A DNA stretch of 44,289 bases from Nitrosomonadales bacterium (GTDB lineage Bacteria > Pseudomonadota > Gammaproteobacteria > Burkholderiales > Nitrosomonadaceae): the NCBI GenBank assembly GCA_009886095.1, contig VFJL01000011.1, forward strand, positions 1 to 44,289. Reading direction: 5' to 3'. Under the pieces are notes generated by a model, which saw only the letters and a program-made list of their open reading frames with translations, was not told the DNA's origin and did not search any database. Below are positions 1-8,691 of the stretch, piece after piece (the stretch's first letter is position 1; each line of letters begins with the position of its first letter). The position numbers and the translations under genes were made by a program.

Positions 1-95
1 ATGATGTCAATCAGAGCGGCGATACTACGGTCAGCATCAGCTTTACTGCTGTCTATCTTGGTTGCGAGTGCGTCAATCAGTTCTTTGCGGTTCAT
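1..95 (-). CDS. hup: HU-family DNA-binding protein, N-terminal part (cut by window edge)
   Basis: Only the first 31 codons are present, beginning MNRKELIDALATKID and running off the left edge. This is the typical HU/IHF N-terminus (helix 1 with the KxELIDAxA pattern). HU proteins are small histone-like dimers that bend and compact DNA. A good ribosome binding site (AGGGAG) lies 8 bases before the ATG, which fixes the start. The gene follows the dUTPase gene on the same strand with a gap of about 115 bases. Which HU paralogue it is cannot be told from this fragment. Confidence 0.85.
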   Translation of the reverse strand, partial: MNRKELIDALATKIDSSKADADRSIAALIDI

Positions 96-210
96 TGTAG
101 TTACTCCCTATGGCAGTTATAAAAATAGTTGCAGATTGTTGTAAATAATTCACATATTATCAACGATTTATATTAAGAAGAATGGTCACAAAACTGAGTT
201 GTCATCGTAT

Positions 211-879
211 TTATTGTCCCTCCAACACCAGCGAGTATCTCACCTTGAGGGTTCGGTAGAGTTCATCACGGATATTACCTGAACTTAAGTCAACGATATC
301 CAGGACCTCAACCAAGTGCTCATTATCCTCGCGACCGTCCCAGATCTTGATGTAACTTCCAGCTTTATAACCGTGATCCTGGCGAAAAACATTGAGAACA
401 TTCTTCCCAGTATACTGCTTGAATAACTCCATCCAACTCATCTTGCAATCCAATAGCAGGGATTCAAACAGGGCCAGATTAGTTCGTCTGGCAACGGCAA
501 GGCCCACCAGTAGGTCGAGCTTTTCCAATAACTTCATTTGAGCCAGAACATAATACTGGTTATCGAACTGAACTGATTTTTGGCAAAGACTAAGTTCTGC
601 AAGCATTTCTTTTCTGGCAAGCGCTATGTTGCTATGCTTACTCTGAATCATAGCAGATAGAATGAAATGCCAAATATCGACCAGCTCCATCCGCAACTGC
701 GCCATGTCGCAATCCTGCTTTTTCCACCACTTCCAGCCATGATGTTCGATCGCCTCAACGCCTTCAACCTGTATGGCTCGATACCAGTTGTTATTGGCTG
801 ATACCCAGTCAGGGTTGATCTTGCGATTCATGCTATCCTGCATTTCAAGCATGGATACGAGTTGTGTTTCAGTTAACAT
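211..879 (-). CDS. dUTP diphosphatase, dimeric all-alpha type (dUTPase_2 family)
   Basis: This 222-residue protein fits the all-alpha NTP pyrophosphatase superfamily, dUTPase_2 branch. Members hydrolyse dUTP to dUMP and pyrophosphate, keeping uracil out of DNA and feeding thymidylate synthesis. The metal-binding pattern is visible as ExxE at residues 39-42 (EGVE) and ExxD at 65-68 (ELVD), on either side of the HHGWKWWKK stretch common in this family. The protein is soluble, with no signal peptide. A small ORF ends 6 bases upstream, so the two may share a transcript. The start ATG has only a weak ribosome binding site. The assignment to dUTP rather than another NTP comes from family resemblance. 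Confidence 0.8.
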   Translation of the reverse strand: MLTETQLVSMLEMQDSMNRKINPDWVSANNNWYRAIQVEGVEAIEHHGWKWWKKQDCDMAQLRMELVDIWHFILSAMIQSKHSNIALARKEMLAELSLCQKSVQFDNQYYVLAQMKLLEKLDLLVGLAVARRTNLALFESLLLDCKMSWMELFKQYTGKNVLNVFRQDHGYKAGSYIKIWDGREDNEHLVEVLDIVDLSSGNIRDELYRTLKVRYSLVLEGQ

Positions 880-885
880 ATTTGT

Positions 886-1131
886 TTATTTTCGCATCAG
901 GAGAAGTTCCATTGCAAGCAATACTGCCAAATTGTTTCTGGTTTGTACATAGTCAGGGGTCTGAAAAATTATGCTGTCATTAGTAATAACACTTGTTAAT
1001 GCATGACACCGACTATTTTTCAAGCACAACATCCAGTGATAAAAAGCAAGTGTTTTGAAAGCCGCGGCAGGCAGATTTGTGCAGACAATAATGGCAGTCA
1101 GGGCAATTCGTGTAAACTCATAATTTTTCAT
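886..1131 (-). CDS. small hypothetical protein upstream of dUTPase
   Basis: An 81-residue open frame, not recognised. Residues 8-33 are fairly hydrophobic (IALTAIIVC, then LPAAAF), which could be a signal or single membrane segment. Four cysteines occur in the first 43 residues. It stops 6 bases before the dUTPase ATG, a spacing that suggests co-transcription. There is no convincing ribosome binding site before its ATG, and the composition is not clearly protein-like, so it may be a chance ORF in the dUTPase leader. Confidence 0.25.
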   Translation of the reverse strand: MKNYEFTRIALTAIIVCTNLPAAAFKTLAFYHWMLCLKNSRCHALTSVITNDSIIFQTPDYVQTRNNLAVLLAMELLLMRK

Positions 1132-1260
1132 CGCACACTAACACTAATTAGCGATTGAACCTGAATCCGGCAGCTGACCGCTCATTTTTTAATTTAACAC
1201 CATGACATATAATAATTTTTTGCAGTATTTGGCCTTCACCTTCCGGGTGAATCCGCTACC

Positions 1261-1363
1261 GGGTAGAGTGTGCGGTTTTTGGGGTGCAGGGCAAGGCGCA
1301 ACAGCGCAGAATAGTCGTTCGTTGCAACGCAGCCATGTGCCACAAAAACCGCACACTCTACCC
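1261..1363. repeat. long perfect inverted repeat element (20-bp arms, 63-bp loop)
   Basis: Bases 1261-1280 (GGGTAGAGTGTGCGGTTTTT) and 1344-1363 are exact reverse complements separated by 63 bases. The loop-proximal part carries GTTGCAACGCAGCCATGTGC (1321-1340), which recurs with one mismatch at 30376-30395. The element fills the gap between the small ORF near 1131 and yacG. A 67-codon plus-strand ORF over it is an artefact of the repeat. Confidence 0.75.
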
Positions 1364-1491
1364 CGTCCAACTGCCGGATTCAGGTTGAAGAAGCCGATGT
1401 GTTAAAGACCACTTACTGATTTGTAACCGATAAACCACTTTTCATCCACAGCTATCCAACTGTTTACTCTGACGCGCCATACCAATTTCTC

Positions 1492-1677
1492 ATGAAACAA
1501 CCCATTAACAACTGCCCCCAGTGCGGCAAGATTATTGTGTGGGATCCTGCCAATCGTTACCGCCCATTTTGTTCCGAGCGCTGCAAAATGATTGACTTGG
1601 GGCAATGGGCTACGGAATCCTATCGCATTCCAGAAACAAAAAAACAGGAAGACTGGGAGATAAAAGATGAAGAGTAG
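1492..1677 (+). CDS. yacG: DNA gyrase inhibitor YacG (zinc-finger protein)
   Basis: This 61-residue protein matches YacG throughout. It has a treble-clef-like zinc site C-x2-C (CPQCGK, residues 8-11) and C-x3-C (FCSERC, 27-31), then the family signature [16 protein letters not shown]. In E. coli YacG binds the GyrB C-terminal domain and inhibits gyrase. The length is normal for the family (about 60-65) and the tail is acidic. It lies tail to tail with the Nudix/ThiE gene, 39 bases apart. The ribosome binding site is weak. Identity is firm from the motif pattern; the physiological role here is inferred from E. coli. Confidence 0.9.
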   Translation: MKQPINNCPQCGKIIVWDPANRYRPFCSERCKMIDLGQWATESYRIPETKKQEDWEIKDEE

Positions 1678-1716
1678 CGGGCTGTTCGAAAGATAGTCTC
1701 AGCCACTATTCCAGTT

Positions 1717-2697
1717 TCACTCAATGGGTACGGTATTGATCCTGTCGAAGGAACCCCCCGCCATACTCCGCATCATGGCAACACCATGCCCCCCATGTTC
1801 CCAAGCTGTGATTAGATCCTCCTGGCGCAAACCACCCAAAGCATAAACCGGAAGCGGATAATCACGGATGAGCGTGGCAAATTTTTGCCAGCCCAACACC
1901 GGAAACCCAGAATGACTCAATGTCGGCAGCACAGGTCCCAATACCACAAAATCCATAGCCAGCTGCTCAGCATGAAAAAGCTCTTCGACATTGTGACAGG
2001 ATGCACCGCACCAGTTGATGTCAGGACGGCTGGAGAGGTCCAGCAGTTGCGCTGACGGGAAATGCACCCCATCCGCACCAATTTCACGTGACAACGCGAC
2101 ATCACCGTTCACCAATACTCTCGCGCCATGATGATGAGCCAGCGCAACCACTTCACCTGCAAATGCTCGCAATTCATCCCTGGCCATCCCTTTCTCACGT
2201 ACCTGCACCAGTCGTAAGCCCCGTTGCAAGGCGCTCTCTATCTGCATTAATGCAAACTGTACACCCAGCTCCACAGCATTGGTAATAGCATAAACTGGTG
2301 GCAAGCCAAGCGCTCGCAATACTGGCGCATTGGCCGGCAGCATCGGATCAACCATGATATTGCTCATAAACTGCCAGGACAACTCCTGGTTCTCATGTGG
2401 GTGCGGCTCGCCATGCCATTTCACTACCCGATAAAAACGCAGGCGCACAGTGGCATGGGGATAGGTAAAAACGCGAGTGATCCAAGGATAAGCATGCTCA
2501 ACCTGTATCCCCAATTCCTCCAGCAACTCACGACTGAGAGCATGCGGCAGAGACTCGCCGGGTTCTACCTTGCCGCCGGGAAATTCCCAGTAACCTGCAT
2601 AGGGTTTACCTTCGGGTCTGCGGGCAAGCAGGAAACTGCCGTCAGGCCGGATGATAACTGCGGCGGCAACGTCAATGATTGGGGAAGAATGAACCAT
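1717..2697 (-). CDS. Nudix hydrolase (MutT-type) fused to a ThiE/TenI-like domain
   Basis: A two-domain protein of 326 residues. Residues about 5-130 form a MutT-like Nudix domain; the Nudix box is visible as GGKVEPGESLPHALSRELLE plus the following ELG. Residues about 135-320 resemble thiamine-phosphate synthase/TenI, with LRLVQVREKG, an internal VHFPS and a late LGGL stretch. The Nudix part probably cleans oxidised nucleotides (8-oxo-dGTP). The second domain is a ThiE homologue of unproven activity, and this fusion is common in beta- and gammaproteobacteria. The ATG at 2697 (MVHSSPIIDVAAA) is chosen because family members start just before VAAAV. The frame stays open to 2862, but that extension does not look like coding sequence. 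Confidence 0.85.
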   Translation of the reverse strand: MVHSSPIIDVAAAVIIRPDGSFLLARRPEGKPYAGYWEFPGGKVEPGESLPHALSRELLEELGIQVEHAYPWITRVFTYPHATVRLRFYRVVKWHGEPHPHENQELSWQFMSNIMVDPMLPANAPVLRALGLPPVYAITNAVELGVQFALMQIESALQRGLRLVQVREKGMARDELRAFAGEVVALAHHHGARVLVNGDVALSREIGADGVHFPSAQLLDLSSRPDINWCGASCHNVEELFHAEQLAMDFVVLGPVLPTLSHSGFPVLGWQKFATLIRDYPLPVYALGGLRQEDLITAWEHGGHGVAMMRSMAGGSFDRINTVPIE

Positions 2698-2905
2698 GGT
2701 GGAATGAATGAAAGGATCGTTAACTGGAACGGCAGGACTACAAATAATTTTTTGTTCTAACTCCAGTTCGAAAGTAAAACAAGGCGATGACGAACGAATC
2801 ATTGCAGACAGCATATCCCCCAAGGGGACTTCCTTCGGAACGAATAGTACAGCCAGGTGCAAGTGAGAACATCAACAAAGTGTCACTGATAAGATGTGAT
2901 TGAGA

Positions 2906-3808
2906 TTACTTCAGCTGACCAACTCCTATTCCGTGCCTTCCCGCCCAGTCGCGTGCAAACTGCCAGGCTACCCGACCACTGCGGGAACCACGCCCCAGCG
3001 CCCATTGCAGTGCAGCTTCACGTACCGAGGGAAGCATTTCTACAATACCGAAATAGGTAAGCCAATGGCTGACGATGTCCAGGTATTGATCTTGATCAAA
3101 GGGGTAGAACGAGACCCACAAACCAAAACGTTCCGACAACGAAATTTTCTCTTCGACCGATTCGCTTGGATGAATTTCTGCGCCAATATGTTTGGTGTCG
3201 AGATTATCCTGCATGAACTCCGGCATCAGGTGGCGGCGATTGGAAGTGGCATAGACCAAAACATTCTCCGAAGCTGTAGCGATAGATCCATCCAACACTA
3301 CTTTCAATGCCTTATAGCCAGGTTCATCAGCTTCGAACGACAAATCGTCGCAATATAGAATGAAGCGCTCCGGTCGCTGGTATATTTGCTCGACGATATC
3401 GTGTAAATCGGTGAGGTCATGTTTTTCCACTTCGATCAAACGCAATCCTTTGGCGGCATACTTGTTCAGCACCGCTTTCACCAGCGACGATTTACCGGTA
3501 CCACGCACGCCGGTAAGCAGCACGTTGTTAGCAGGGTAGCCTTGTACAAACTGGCGAGTGTTCCGGTCGATAAGTTTCTTTTGCGCGTCGATGCCGTGCA
3601 ATGCAGTAAGCGCAATACGATGGGGATGCGAGACCGGTTGAATGAATCCAGTGCTACCACGCTTGCGCCAGCGAAAAGCAATTGCGGCTTTCCATTCGAC
3701 GGCAGGTTGCTCGGCAGGCAACACCCCCTCCAGGCGAGAGAGCAGTTGATCGGCACGACTGTACAGCTTGTCGAAATCGCTCGCTATGATGGCTGGTATT
3801 TGCACCAT
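2906..3808 (-). CDS. DUF815-family AAA-type ATP-binding protein
   Basis: About 300 residues from the chosen ATG (MVQIPAIIASDFDKLY). The Walker A motif is clear (GVRGTGKSSLVKA) and is followed by a Walker B-like strand (RFILYCDDLSFE). Further on come the YATSNRRHLMPEFM segment (sensor-1 Asn) and a C-terminal GRGSRSGRVAWQFARDW tail typical of DUF815. Family members are predicted P-loop ATPases of unknown task, often encoded in betaproteobacteria beside the Nudix/ThiE fusion and yacG, as here. An in-frame ATG at 3919 would add 37 residues that do not resemble the family, so the shorter start is preferred. Confidence 0.85.
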   Translation of the reverse strand: MVQIPAIIASDFDKLYSRADQLLSRLEGVLPAEQPAVEWKAAIAFRWRKRGSTGFIQPVSHPHRIALTALHGIDAQKKLIDRNTRQFVQGYPANNVLLTGVRGTGKSSLVKAVLNKYAAKGLRLIEVEKHDLTDLHDIVEQIYQRPERFILYCDDLSFEADEPGYKALKVVLDGSIATASENVLVYATSNRRHLMPEFMQDNLDTKHIGAEIHPSESVEEKISLSERFGLWVSFYPFDQDQYLDIVSHWLTYFGIVEMLPSVREAALQWALGRGSRSGRVAWQFARDWAGRHGIGVGQLK

Positions 3809-4163
3809 GAATTCAGCGCTATTGCCGGGTTTTTTGATTTTATGGATAAATCCGTACTCGCTTTTCAGTTGCCCATATTTAACAATACTAATGTTATTCG
3901 CATTTAGTCTAGCACGCATCCTGACCCGGTTAGCGTGAGTTGCATATCCTGCTGCGCGGTGCTGTCCGGTAGCGTGTGCTGAGGTAAGAACGTATTGTAT
4001 AAAATTTAATCGCTACACTACTACTCTTATAAATCCAGCTTGATTGTACACGCTGCAGCGCGCGCAGCATGCATCAAGGTGCTGGCATCAAGATGCCGGC
4101 TTCGCTTTAGTTATGCTTTTGCAGGAAGCTCACTAATGAGGTGACAAACTGGAAGCCATCAGA

Positions 4164-4943
4164 CTATTCAGCCCACAGCTCTTCTGCTCTGGCTAACTCA
4201 ACTGCATCTTCGATTCTCGGCTCCAATCTCGATAAAAAATTTAATCCTGTCTTTTCTTCCACTTCACGAATGGTAGCAATGTAACTGGGCGTATCGGAAC
4301 TCTTAAGTTTTGCATTTGGCATTATGAAAGCAATAGCCTCCACCCTGGCCGGGTCATAGATGATCTTGTACAAATGGGTCGGGACAGCGACTCGATTCCT
4401 ACCTATGGTATCAGGGGGCGACTTGGTATATATTGGTCCCGTATAAATAAAGACCTCACCCCGGCTAATTGCCCAGCGCCTAACCTTCTCTTCCAAATCC
4501 TTCCAAATACCCTGATTCATTCCTTTACCGATCTGTGGCAGCATATTTGACAGGAAGAAACTCTCTGACATAGCCTGTTGATCCCACCGCATATTGCCCG
4601 CAGGTGCCATGTGCCCCCTATCGAAGCCGCTCCCTTTATAGTCTGAAAGCTCGGCACGCTTACCTTTCCCAAGATCTGGGTCCGATTGAAAATTGTTGGT
4701 TCGGGCAAGCGAAGCACTGGCTCTCTCGTGGGTCAAGCGCTCGGCAACCCAGATGGGAGTTTTTCGGTCTGAATCATGCGCTAACAGATATCCCTTTCTG
4801 CATAGCAAAGTACCATCGTTTCCGGGTACCCCATATTCCGCGTACTCTCTACAACTTTCCGGAGAAACATTGGCGTAGGTGTAGATGGTAAAAACGAGAA
4901 GGGGAAGCATGATTGCAAATTTATACAGGTACTTTTTAAACAT
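4164..4943 (-). CDS. secreted DNA/RNA non-specific endonuclease (DRGH, beta-beta-alpha metal)
   Basis: A 259-residue protein with an N-terminal hydrophobic segment (residues 6-24, MLPLLVFTIYTYA) that looks like a signal peptide. The DRGHMAPAGN motif at residues 108-117 gives the general base His111. The metal-binding Asn is in the MNQGIWKDLE helix (Asn143). These are the hallmarks of the NUC1/Serratia nuclease family, which cuts DNA and RNA without sequence preference using one Mg2+. Likely exported to periplasm or medium, for nucleic acid scavenging or defence. It stands alone, with its own upstream gap of about 400 bases. An ordinary ribosome binding site (GGAG) sits before the ATG. Confidence 0.88.
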   Translation of the reverse strand: MFKKYLYKFAIMLPLLVFTIYTYANVSPESCREYAEYGVPGNDGTLLCRKGYLLAHDSDRKTPIWVAERLTHERASASLARTNNFQSDPDLGKGKRAELSDYKGSGFDRGHMAPAGNMRWDQQAMSESFFLSNMLPQIGKGMNQGIWKDLEEKVRRWAISRGEVFIYTGPIYTKSPPDTIGRNRVAVPTHLYKIIYDPARVEAIAFIMPNAKLKSSDTPSYIATIREVEEKTGLNFLSRLEPRIEDAVELARAEELWAE

Positions 4944-5352
4944 TTATTCTCTCCTCTAACGAATTGCGTTCTATCCACCATGCTGTCATATGACGGCTAT
5001 AACTCAATCCGTCATGAAGACTGCAAAACCAGTATCATATTAACCGTTTTACATATTCCTCACCCCGGAACAACATTCATCAATTCAAAAAAGCCAGTAT
5101 CGAGCAGATGGCCCCCAAACAATTGAACTGGATTCAGAAATCAGGACAAAGCGATGGGATGGTGAGCTGCTCCATAACGATGCAATGACGAATACAAAAA
5201 GCAGGCATGACTGGAAAGAGAGGGAATCACGGGGTGACGTTTAAGGTGATACGAAAAAATCGGCGTTTCCCTAATGGAAACGTTATGGGAAGGATTACAA
5301 TATCACGGCTGATAGATAACTGAGATACGGCTAGGAATATCTGGGAGATGAA
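4944..5352. other. intergenic region with hairpin
   Basis: About 400 bases between divergent genes, without a credible ORF. A 7-bp stem hairpin lies at 5264-5282 (CGTTTCC, loop CTAAT, GGAAACG). On the minus strand it is followed by CCGATTTTTT, so it resembles a terminator in that direction, although no minus-strand gene lies close upstream. The hairpin resembles bases 22324-22345 (GTTTCCATACGGAAA). No other structure was recognised. Confidence 0.4.
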
Positions 5353-5742
5353 ATGCGTAAAGCTGGTTTGATGATGCTGCTGGCTATTATGAGCAATAGT
5401 GCCGTGGCGAAGTTGGTTGAGATTGGTAGTGATGAAAGCATTACCATCTACGCCGACTCCTCTACCATTCGTAGAGTGGCCAACAAGGTAACAATGTGGG
5501 AAGTGGGTGATTTTAAGATGGCTAATAAATCTGGTGGCAAATCATTTATATCAATGAGAAAACAGCAAGAATACGACTGCAAGGAAAATAAAATTCGAAC
5601 GCTCCATATGACCTTATACTCTGACAATATGGGAAAAGGTGAAGCGGTTCATACTGTCAATAAGCCTCGTGATTGGGAGCCGGTCGCACCTAATAGCTAT
5701 GGTGAATTTTTGTTGAGAACCGCCTGTGGAGCCAGGCGCTAG
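5353..5742 (+). CDS. surface-adhesin protein E-like secreted protein
   Basis: A 129-residue protein with a short cleavable signal (MRKAGLMMLLAIMSNSAVA, cut after AVA). The mature part follows the Adhesin_E pattern: WEVGDFKM, then SFISMRKQQEYDC-KENKIRTL, and a late second Cys in LLRTAC. The two cysteines probably form a disulfide. The family is named for Haemophilus protein E, but most members in environmental proteobacteria are of unknown function, so adhesion should not be assumed. The start has a GGGAG ribosome binding site. It ends 22 bases before xth on the same strand. Confidence 0.7.
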   Translation: MRKAGLMMLLAIMSNSAVAKLVEIGSDESITIYADSSTIRRVANKVTMWEVGDFKMANKSGGKSFISMRKQQEYDCKENKIRTLHMTLYSDNMGKGEAVHTVNKPRDWEPVAPNSYGEFLLRTACGARR

Positions 5743-5764
5743 TTATTTTCTCGCGCATTAAACC

Positions 5765-6538
5765 ATGAAAATAGTCACTTGGAATGTCAATTCCCTTAAA
5801 GTCCGACTGCCACAGGTTATTGACTGGTTGATGGCCAATCAGCCTGATGTGTTATGCCTACAGGAAACCAAACTGCAAGACGAAAATTTTCCGATAGCCG
5901 AAATCGCAGCAGCAGGCTATCAAGCATCTTATGCCGGACAGAAAACCTATAATGGCGTCGCCTTACTAAGCAAGCAGACGGGTGGTGAGATCGTCAGCGC
6001 CCTCCCCACTCTGGACGATCATCAGAAGCGTGTGCTGGCGGCAACCTATGATGATGTGCGAGTAATTTGTATCTATGTCCCCAACGGTGAAAACGTCGAA
6101 TCAGAAAAATATTCATACAAACTGAAATGGCTGGCTGCTCTCAACCTATGGCTAGTGGATGAGTTACGTAAATATCCGAAACTGGTGCTACTGGGTGATT
6201 TCAACATCGCACCGGAAGAGTGTGATGTGCATGATCCAGACTTATGGCGAGGGCAGGTGCTATTCAGCCAACCGGAGCGCGAGGCATTCTATAAACTGCT
6301 CAATATGGGCCTCGTGGATAGTTTTCGCCTATTCGAGCAACCGGAGAAATCATACACGTGGTGGGATTACCGCATGATGGCTTTCCGCCGCAATATGGGT
6401 ATGCGAATAGACCATATCCTGCTGAGTAACGAACTTGCCAAAACCTGTACTGCATGTGTCATAGACAAAACAGTACGCAAACTTGAACGCCCATCGGATC
6501 ATGCCCCGGTGGTAGTGAAACTTGCAACGCAGCCGTAA
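5765..6538 (+). CDS. xth: exodeoxyribonuclease III (AP endonuclease)
   Basis: A 257-residue protein with the exonuclease III/APE1 layout from the start: MKIVTWNVNSLKVRLPQ, the metal-binding Glu in LCLQETKLQ (about residue 34), LLGDFNIAPEECDVHDP in the middle and the terminal SDHAPVVVK with the catalytic Asp-His pair. It repairs abasic sites and removes blocked 3' ends in double-stranded DNA. The length is typical (250-270). It follows the adhesin-E-like gene by 22 bases, so they may be co-transcribed. Confidence 0.93.
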   Translation: MKIVTWNVNSLKVRLPQVIDWLMANQPDVLCLQETKLQDENFPIAEIAAAGYQASYAGQKTYNGVALLSKQTGGEIVSALPTLDDHQKRVLAATYDDVRVICIYVPNGENVESEKYSYKLKWLAALNLWLVDELRKYPKLVLLGDFNIAPEECDVHDPDLWRGQVLFSQPEREAFYKLLNMGLVDSFRLFEQPEKSYTWWDYRMMAFRRNMGMRIDHILLSNELAKTCTACVIDKTVRKLERPSDHAPVVVKLATQP

Positions 6539-6680
6539 TACCTGTTTCACTTATTACAACTGAATCAGTATCTTCAGGTTTACACAGGAATTCTTATCTC
6601 CGGATAGTATTACCCAGACCCTGGAACTCTAGCCTAAGCACCTTGATATTTTCTTCCTGGAAAGTTATTCTGCCCTTAAA

Positions 6681-7038
6681 TTACTGCGCTTGGTCAAGAT
6701 GTTTCTGGAAATTCCATTCGCTGCCTGAACGGTCCAGTTCACCATTGTTGTACTCTTTCTTCATCTCCTCCAGGAGCTTTTCCTCATTGGTGATTTTCTC
6801 CTTGCTGACCACGCGTCGCGCTGTCAGCAGTATCAGGCGGGCCGGGAGCTCTGACTTTTTCTTTCGGTTTGATCGCTGGTATAACCATGATTGGTGGCAA
6901 GTCAAGTTTCCTGGCATCCTTCAAGGGAACATTTGAATAGCTAATTTTGCCATCCTTATCCACATGTTTATATACTTGAGACTGGGCATAGCATGTAACG
7001 CTAAATAAAGCCAAAAGTATGCTGCCTTTGATTTTCAT
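6681..7038 (-). pseudogene. DUF4124-domain protein, frameshifted
   Basis: The ATG at 7038 opens a signal peptide (MKIKGSILLALFSVTCYAQS) and a DUF4124 strand pair (VYKHVDKDGKISYSNVPLK). The frame then drifts into ATRGQQGENHQ and stops at 6784. The expected charged helical tail (ARRVVSKEKITNEEKLLEE...) is present in another frame and runs to a stop at 6681. It closely resembles the tail of the next paralogue at 7158-7631 (RREILAEELAAEEKLL). The simplest reading is a single indel near 6815-6830. It could also be a sequencing error. Function unknown; the family is periplasmic. Confidence 0.6.
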
Positions 7039-7157
7039 GGACCCACCCCAGCAAAGAAACCTGAACATATTCCCCGCAGACGCAAGGAGCCGATTCCCTG
7101 CACTTTAAGCCTGACACACCGCACAGACCACCCGCAAAGTATTATTCTCCAAGATAC

Positions 7158-7631
7158 TCAGTTTACAAGCTCCCTCTTTAGCGCCACGATATTATTTTCA
7201 TGCAATAACACCTGTTCCCGGAGTCTCTTCACCTGCTCTTCATGGTTAATCACCTGGCCTCTGGATTGAGTCGGGCTGGTTCTTAAAATCTTAGGATTCG
7301 CTTCACTTTGCTTTAGAGCAAGACTAGCATCTGATAGAAGCTTCTCTTCTGCAGCAAGCTCCTCTGCGAGAATTTCACGGCGCTTCAAATCCCGTTGCTG
7401 CTGCACTTTGTGAGCCACCCTGGGGAAGCTATCAGGAGCTGCTACTTTAGGCTTGAGTTGCGGTGGTGACGGATCGAGATAGAGTTTTTTTGCACCCTTC
7501 AGCGGTTTATTGGAATAGGTTATGCGCCCTTCCTTGTCTACATGTTTGTAGATTTCAGCAAAGGCAGTAGCGGCCATCATCATTCCAGTGATTATTAAAA
7601 TCGGAATAGTGGCTGAAATTTTTGTTTCCAT
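7158..7631 (-). CDS. DUF4124-domain secreted protein with coiled-coil tail
   Basis: 157 residues. Residues 1-25 are a signal peptide ending TAFA. The DUF4124 motif follows (EIYKHVDKEGRITYSNKPLKGAKKL). From about residue 75 to the end the sequence is highly charged and helical (QQQRDLKRREILAEELAAEEKLL, then EEQVKRLREQVLLHENNIVALKREL), a likely coiled coil. DUF4124 proteins are abundant periplasmic proteins of unknown role in betaproteobacteria. It has a frameshifted paralogue immediately downstream (6681-7038) and another at 21591-22070. mltG lies 40 bases upstream on the same strand. Confidence 0.75.
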   Translation of the reverse strand: METKISATIPILIITGMMMAATAFAEIYKHVDKEGRITYSNKPLKGAKKLYLDPSPPQLKPKVAAPDSFPRVAHKVQQQRDLKRREILAEELAAEEKLLSDASLALKQSEANPKILRTSPTQSRGQVINHEEQVKRLREQVLLHENNIVALKRELVN

Positions 7632-7670
7632 TTTTTCGAGCTGGAATTGGAATAGTATTTCAGTATGTCA

Positions 7671-8657
7671 TCATTTCTGGTATTTTGAGACTGCCCGATT
7701 GTGATCCGTCAGATTACTGGAGAAATGTGATTCTCCGCCACCTTTTGCGACAAAGTACAACGCACCGGTTTTAGCAGGATTCAGCGCCGCTTGAATTGAA
7801 GCCAGCCCCGGCATGGCGATAGGTGTCGGCGGGAGACCACTGCGCGTGTAGGTATTGTATTCCTGATCGGTTAGCAGATCTTTCTTACGTAAGTTGCCGT
7901 CAAATTTCTCCCCCATACCATAAATGACAGTGGGGTCGGTTTGCAGCCGCATACCCAAGCGCAGCCGGTTGAGGAATACGCCTGCGATGGTGGTGCGATC
8001 ACTTTCCTTGCCAGTTTCTTTTTCAACGATGGAGGCCAGAATCAATGCCTGGTAAGCATTCGTCAGTGGCACATTTTCAGCACGTTCGGCCCAGACAATA
8101 TTGAGATTATTCTGCATTGTGTGGTAAGCGCGTTTCAATATCGCAACGTCGCTATTGCCACGTACAAAATAATAGGTATCAGGAAAAAACAATCCTTCCG
8201 CTGCTATTTCGCTCGCACCAATCAATTGCAGGATTTTCTGATCACTTAAACCAACAGTATCATGCCGGATTGCGGGGTGCTCATCCAGGGCTCTTCTAAG
8301 CTGAGAGAATGTCCAACCCTCTATAAATCTGACCTCGCTCTGATTAACATCACCTGTGGTGATACGTTCCAGCAATTGCAAAGGTGAGGCACTCTCAATG
8401 AGCTCATAGTCTCCCGCCTTGAGTGATGCCGCATATCCCATAATTCGCGACAGCAAAACAAATGACCAGGCATCATGTAGAACTCCAGCATCGACTAATT
8501 GCTTGGCAACACTTCGCAGGCTGCTGCCCGATTTGATGGAAAATTCGTAGGGGGTTACAGGGAGTTGAACAGCGGCATTAACATGATAAGCAAACCATCC
8601 AGCAAGCAGGAAAATACAAGCCAAAACAAAAAGAATCAAGCGTTTTAGTATACGCAT
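7671..8657 (-). CDS. mltG: endolytic murein transglycosylase MltG
   Basis: A 328-residue, YceG/MltG-family protein. A single N-terminal membrane helix (residues 6-24, LILFVLACIFLLAGWFAY) anchors it to the inner membrane. A LysM-like region follows (FSIKSGSSLRSVAKQL). The catalytic domain carries ILASIVEKETG, with the expected catalytic Glu, and FLNRLRLGMRLQTDPTVIYG. MltG cleaves nascent glycan strands and sets their length. It ends the fatty acid cluster, 34 bases after fabF, a common order in proteobacteria; the usual tmk/holB partners do not follow here. Confidence 0.92.
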   Translation of the reverse strand: MRILKRLILFVLACIFLLAGWFAYHVNAAVQLPVTPYEFSIKSGSSLRSVAKQLVDAGVLHDAWSFVLLSRIMGYAASLKAGDYELIESASPLQLLERITTGDVNQSEVRFIEGWTFSQLRRALDEHPAIRHDTVGLSDQKILQLIGASEIAAEGLFFPDTYYFVRGNSDVAILKRAYHTMQNNLNIVWAERAENVPLTNAYQALILASIVEKETGKESDRTTIAGVFLNRLRLGMRLQTDPTVIYGMGEKFDGNLRKKDLLTDQEYNTYTRSGLPPTPIAMPGLASIQAALNPAKTGALYFVAKGGGESHFSSNLTDHNRAVSKYQK

Positions 8658-8691
8658 GAGTTACACATATTCCTGCACTATAACGGCAGAG

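Noticed and set aside
1202-1405. 67-codon plus ORF at the long inverted repeat
   Set aside because: Arises from the repeat itself; no ribosome binding site and no protein character.
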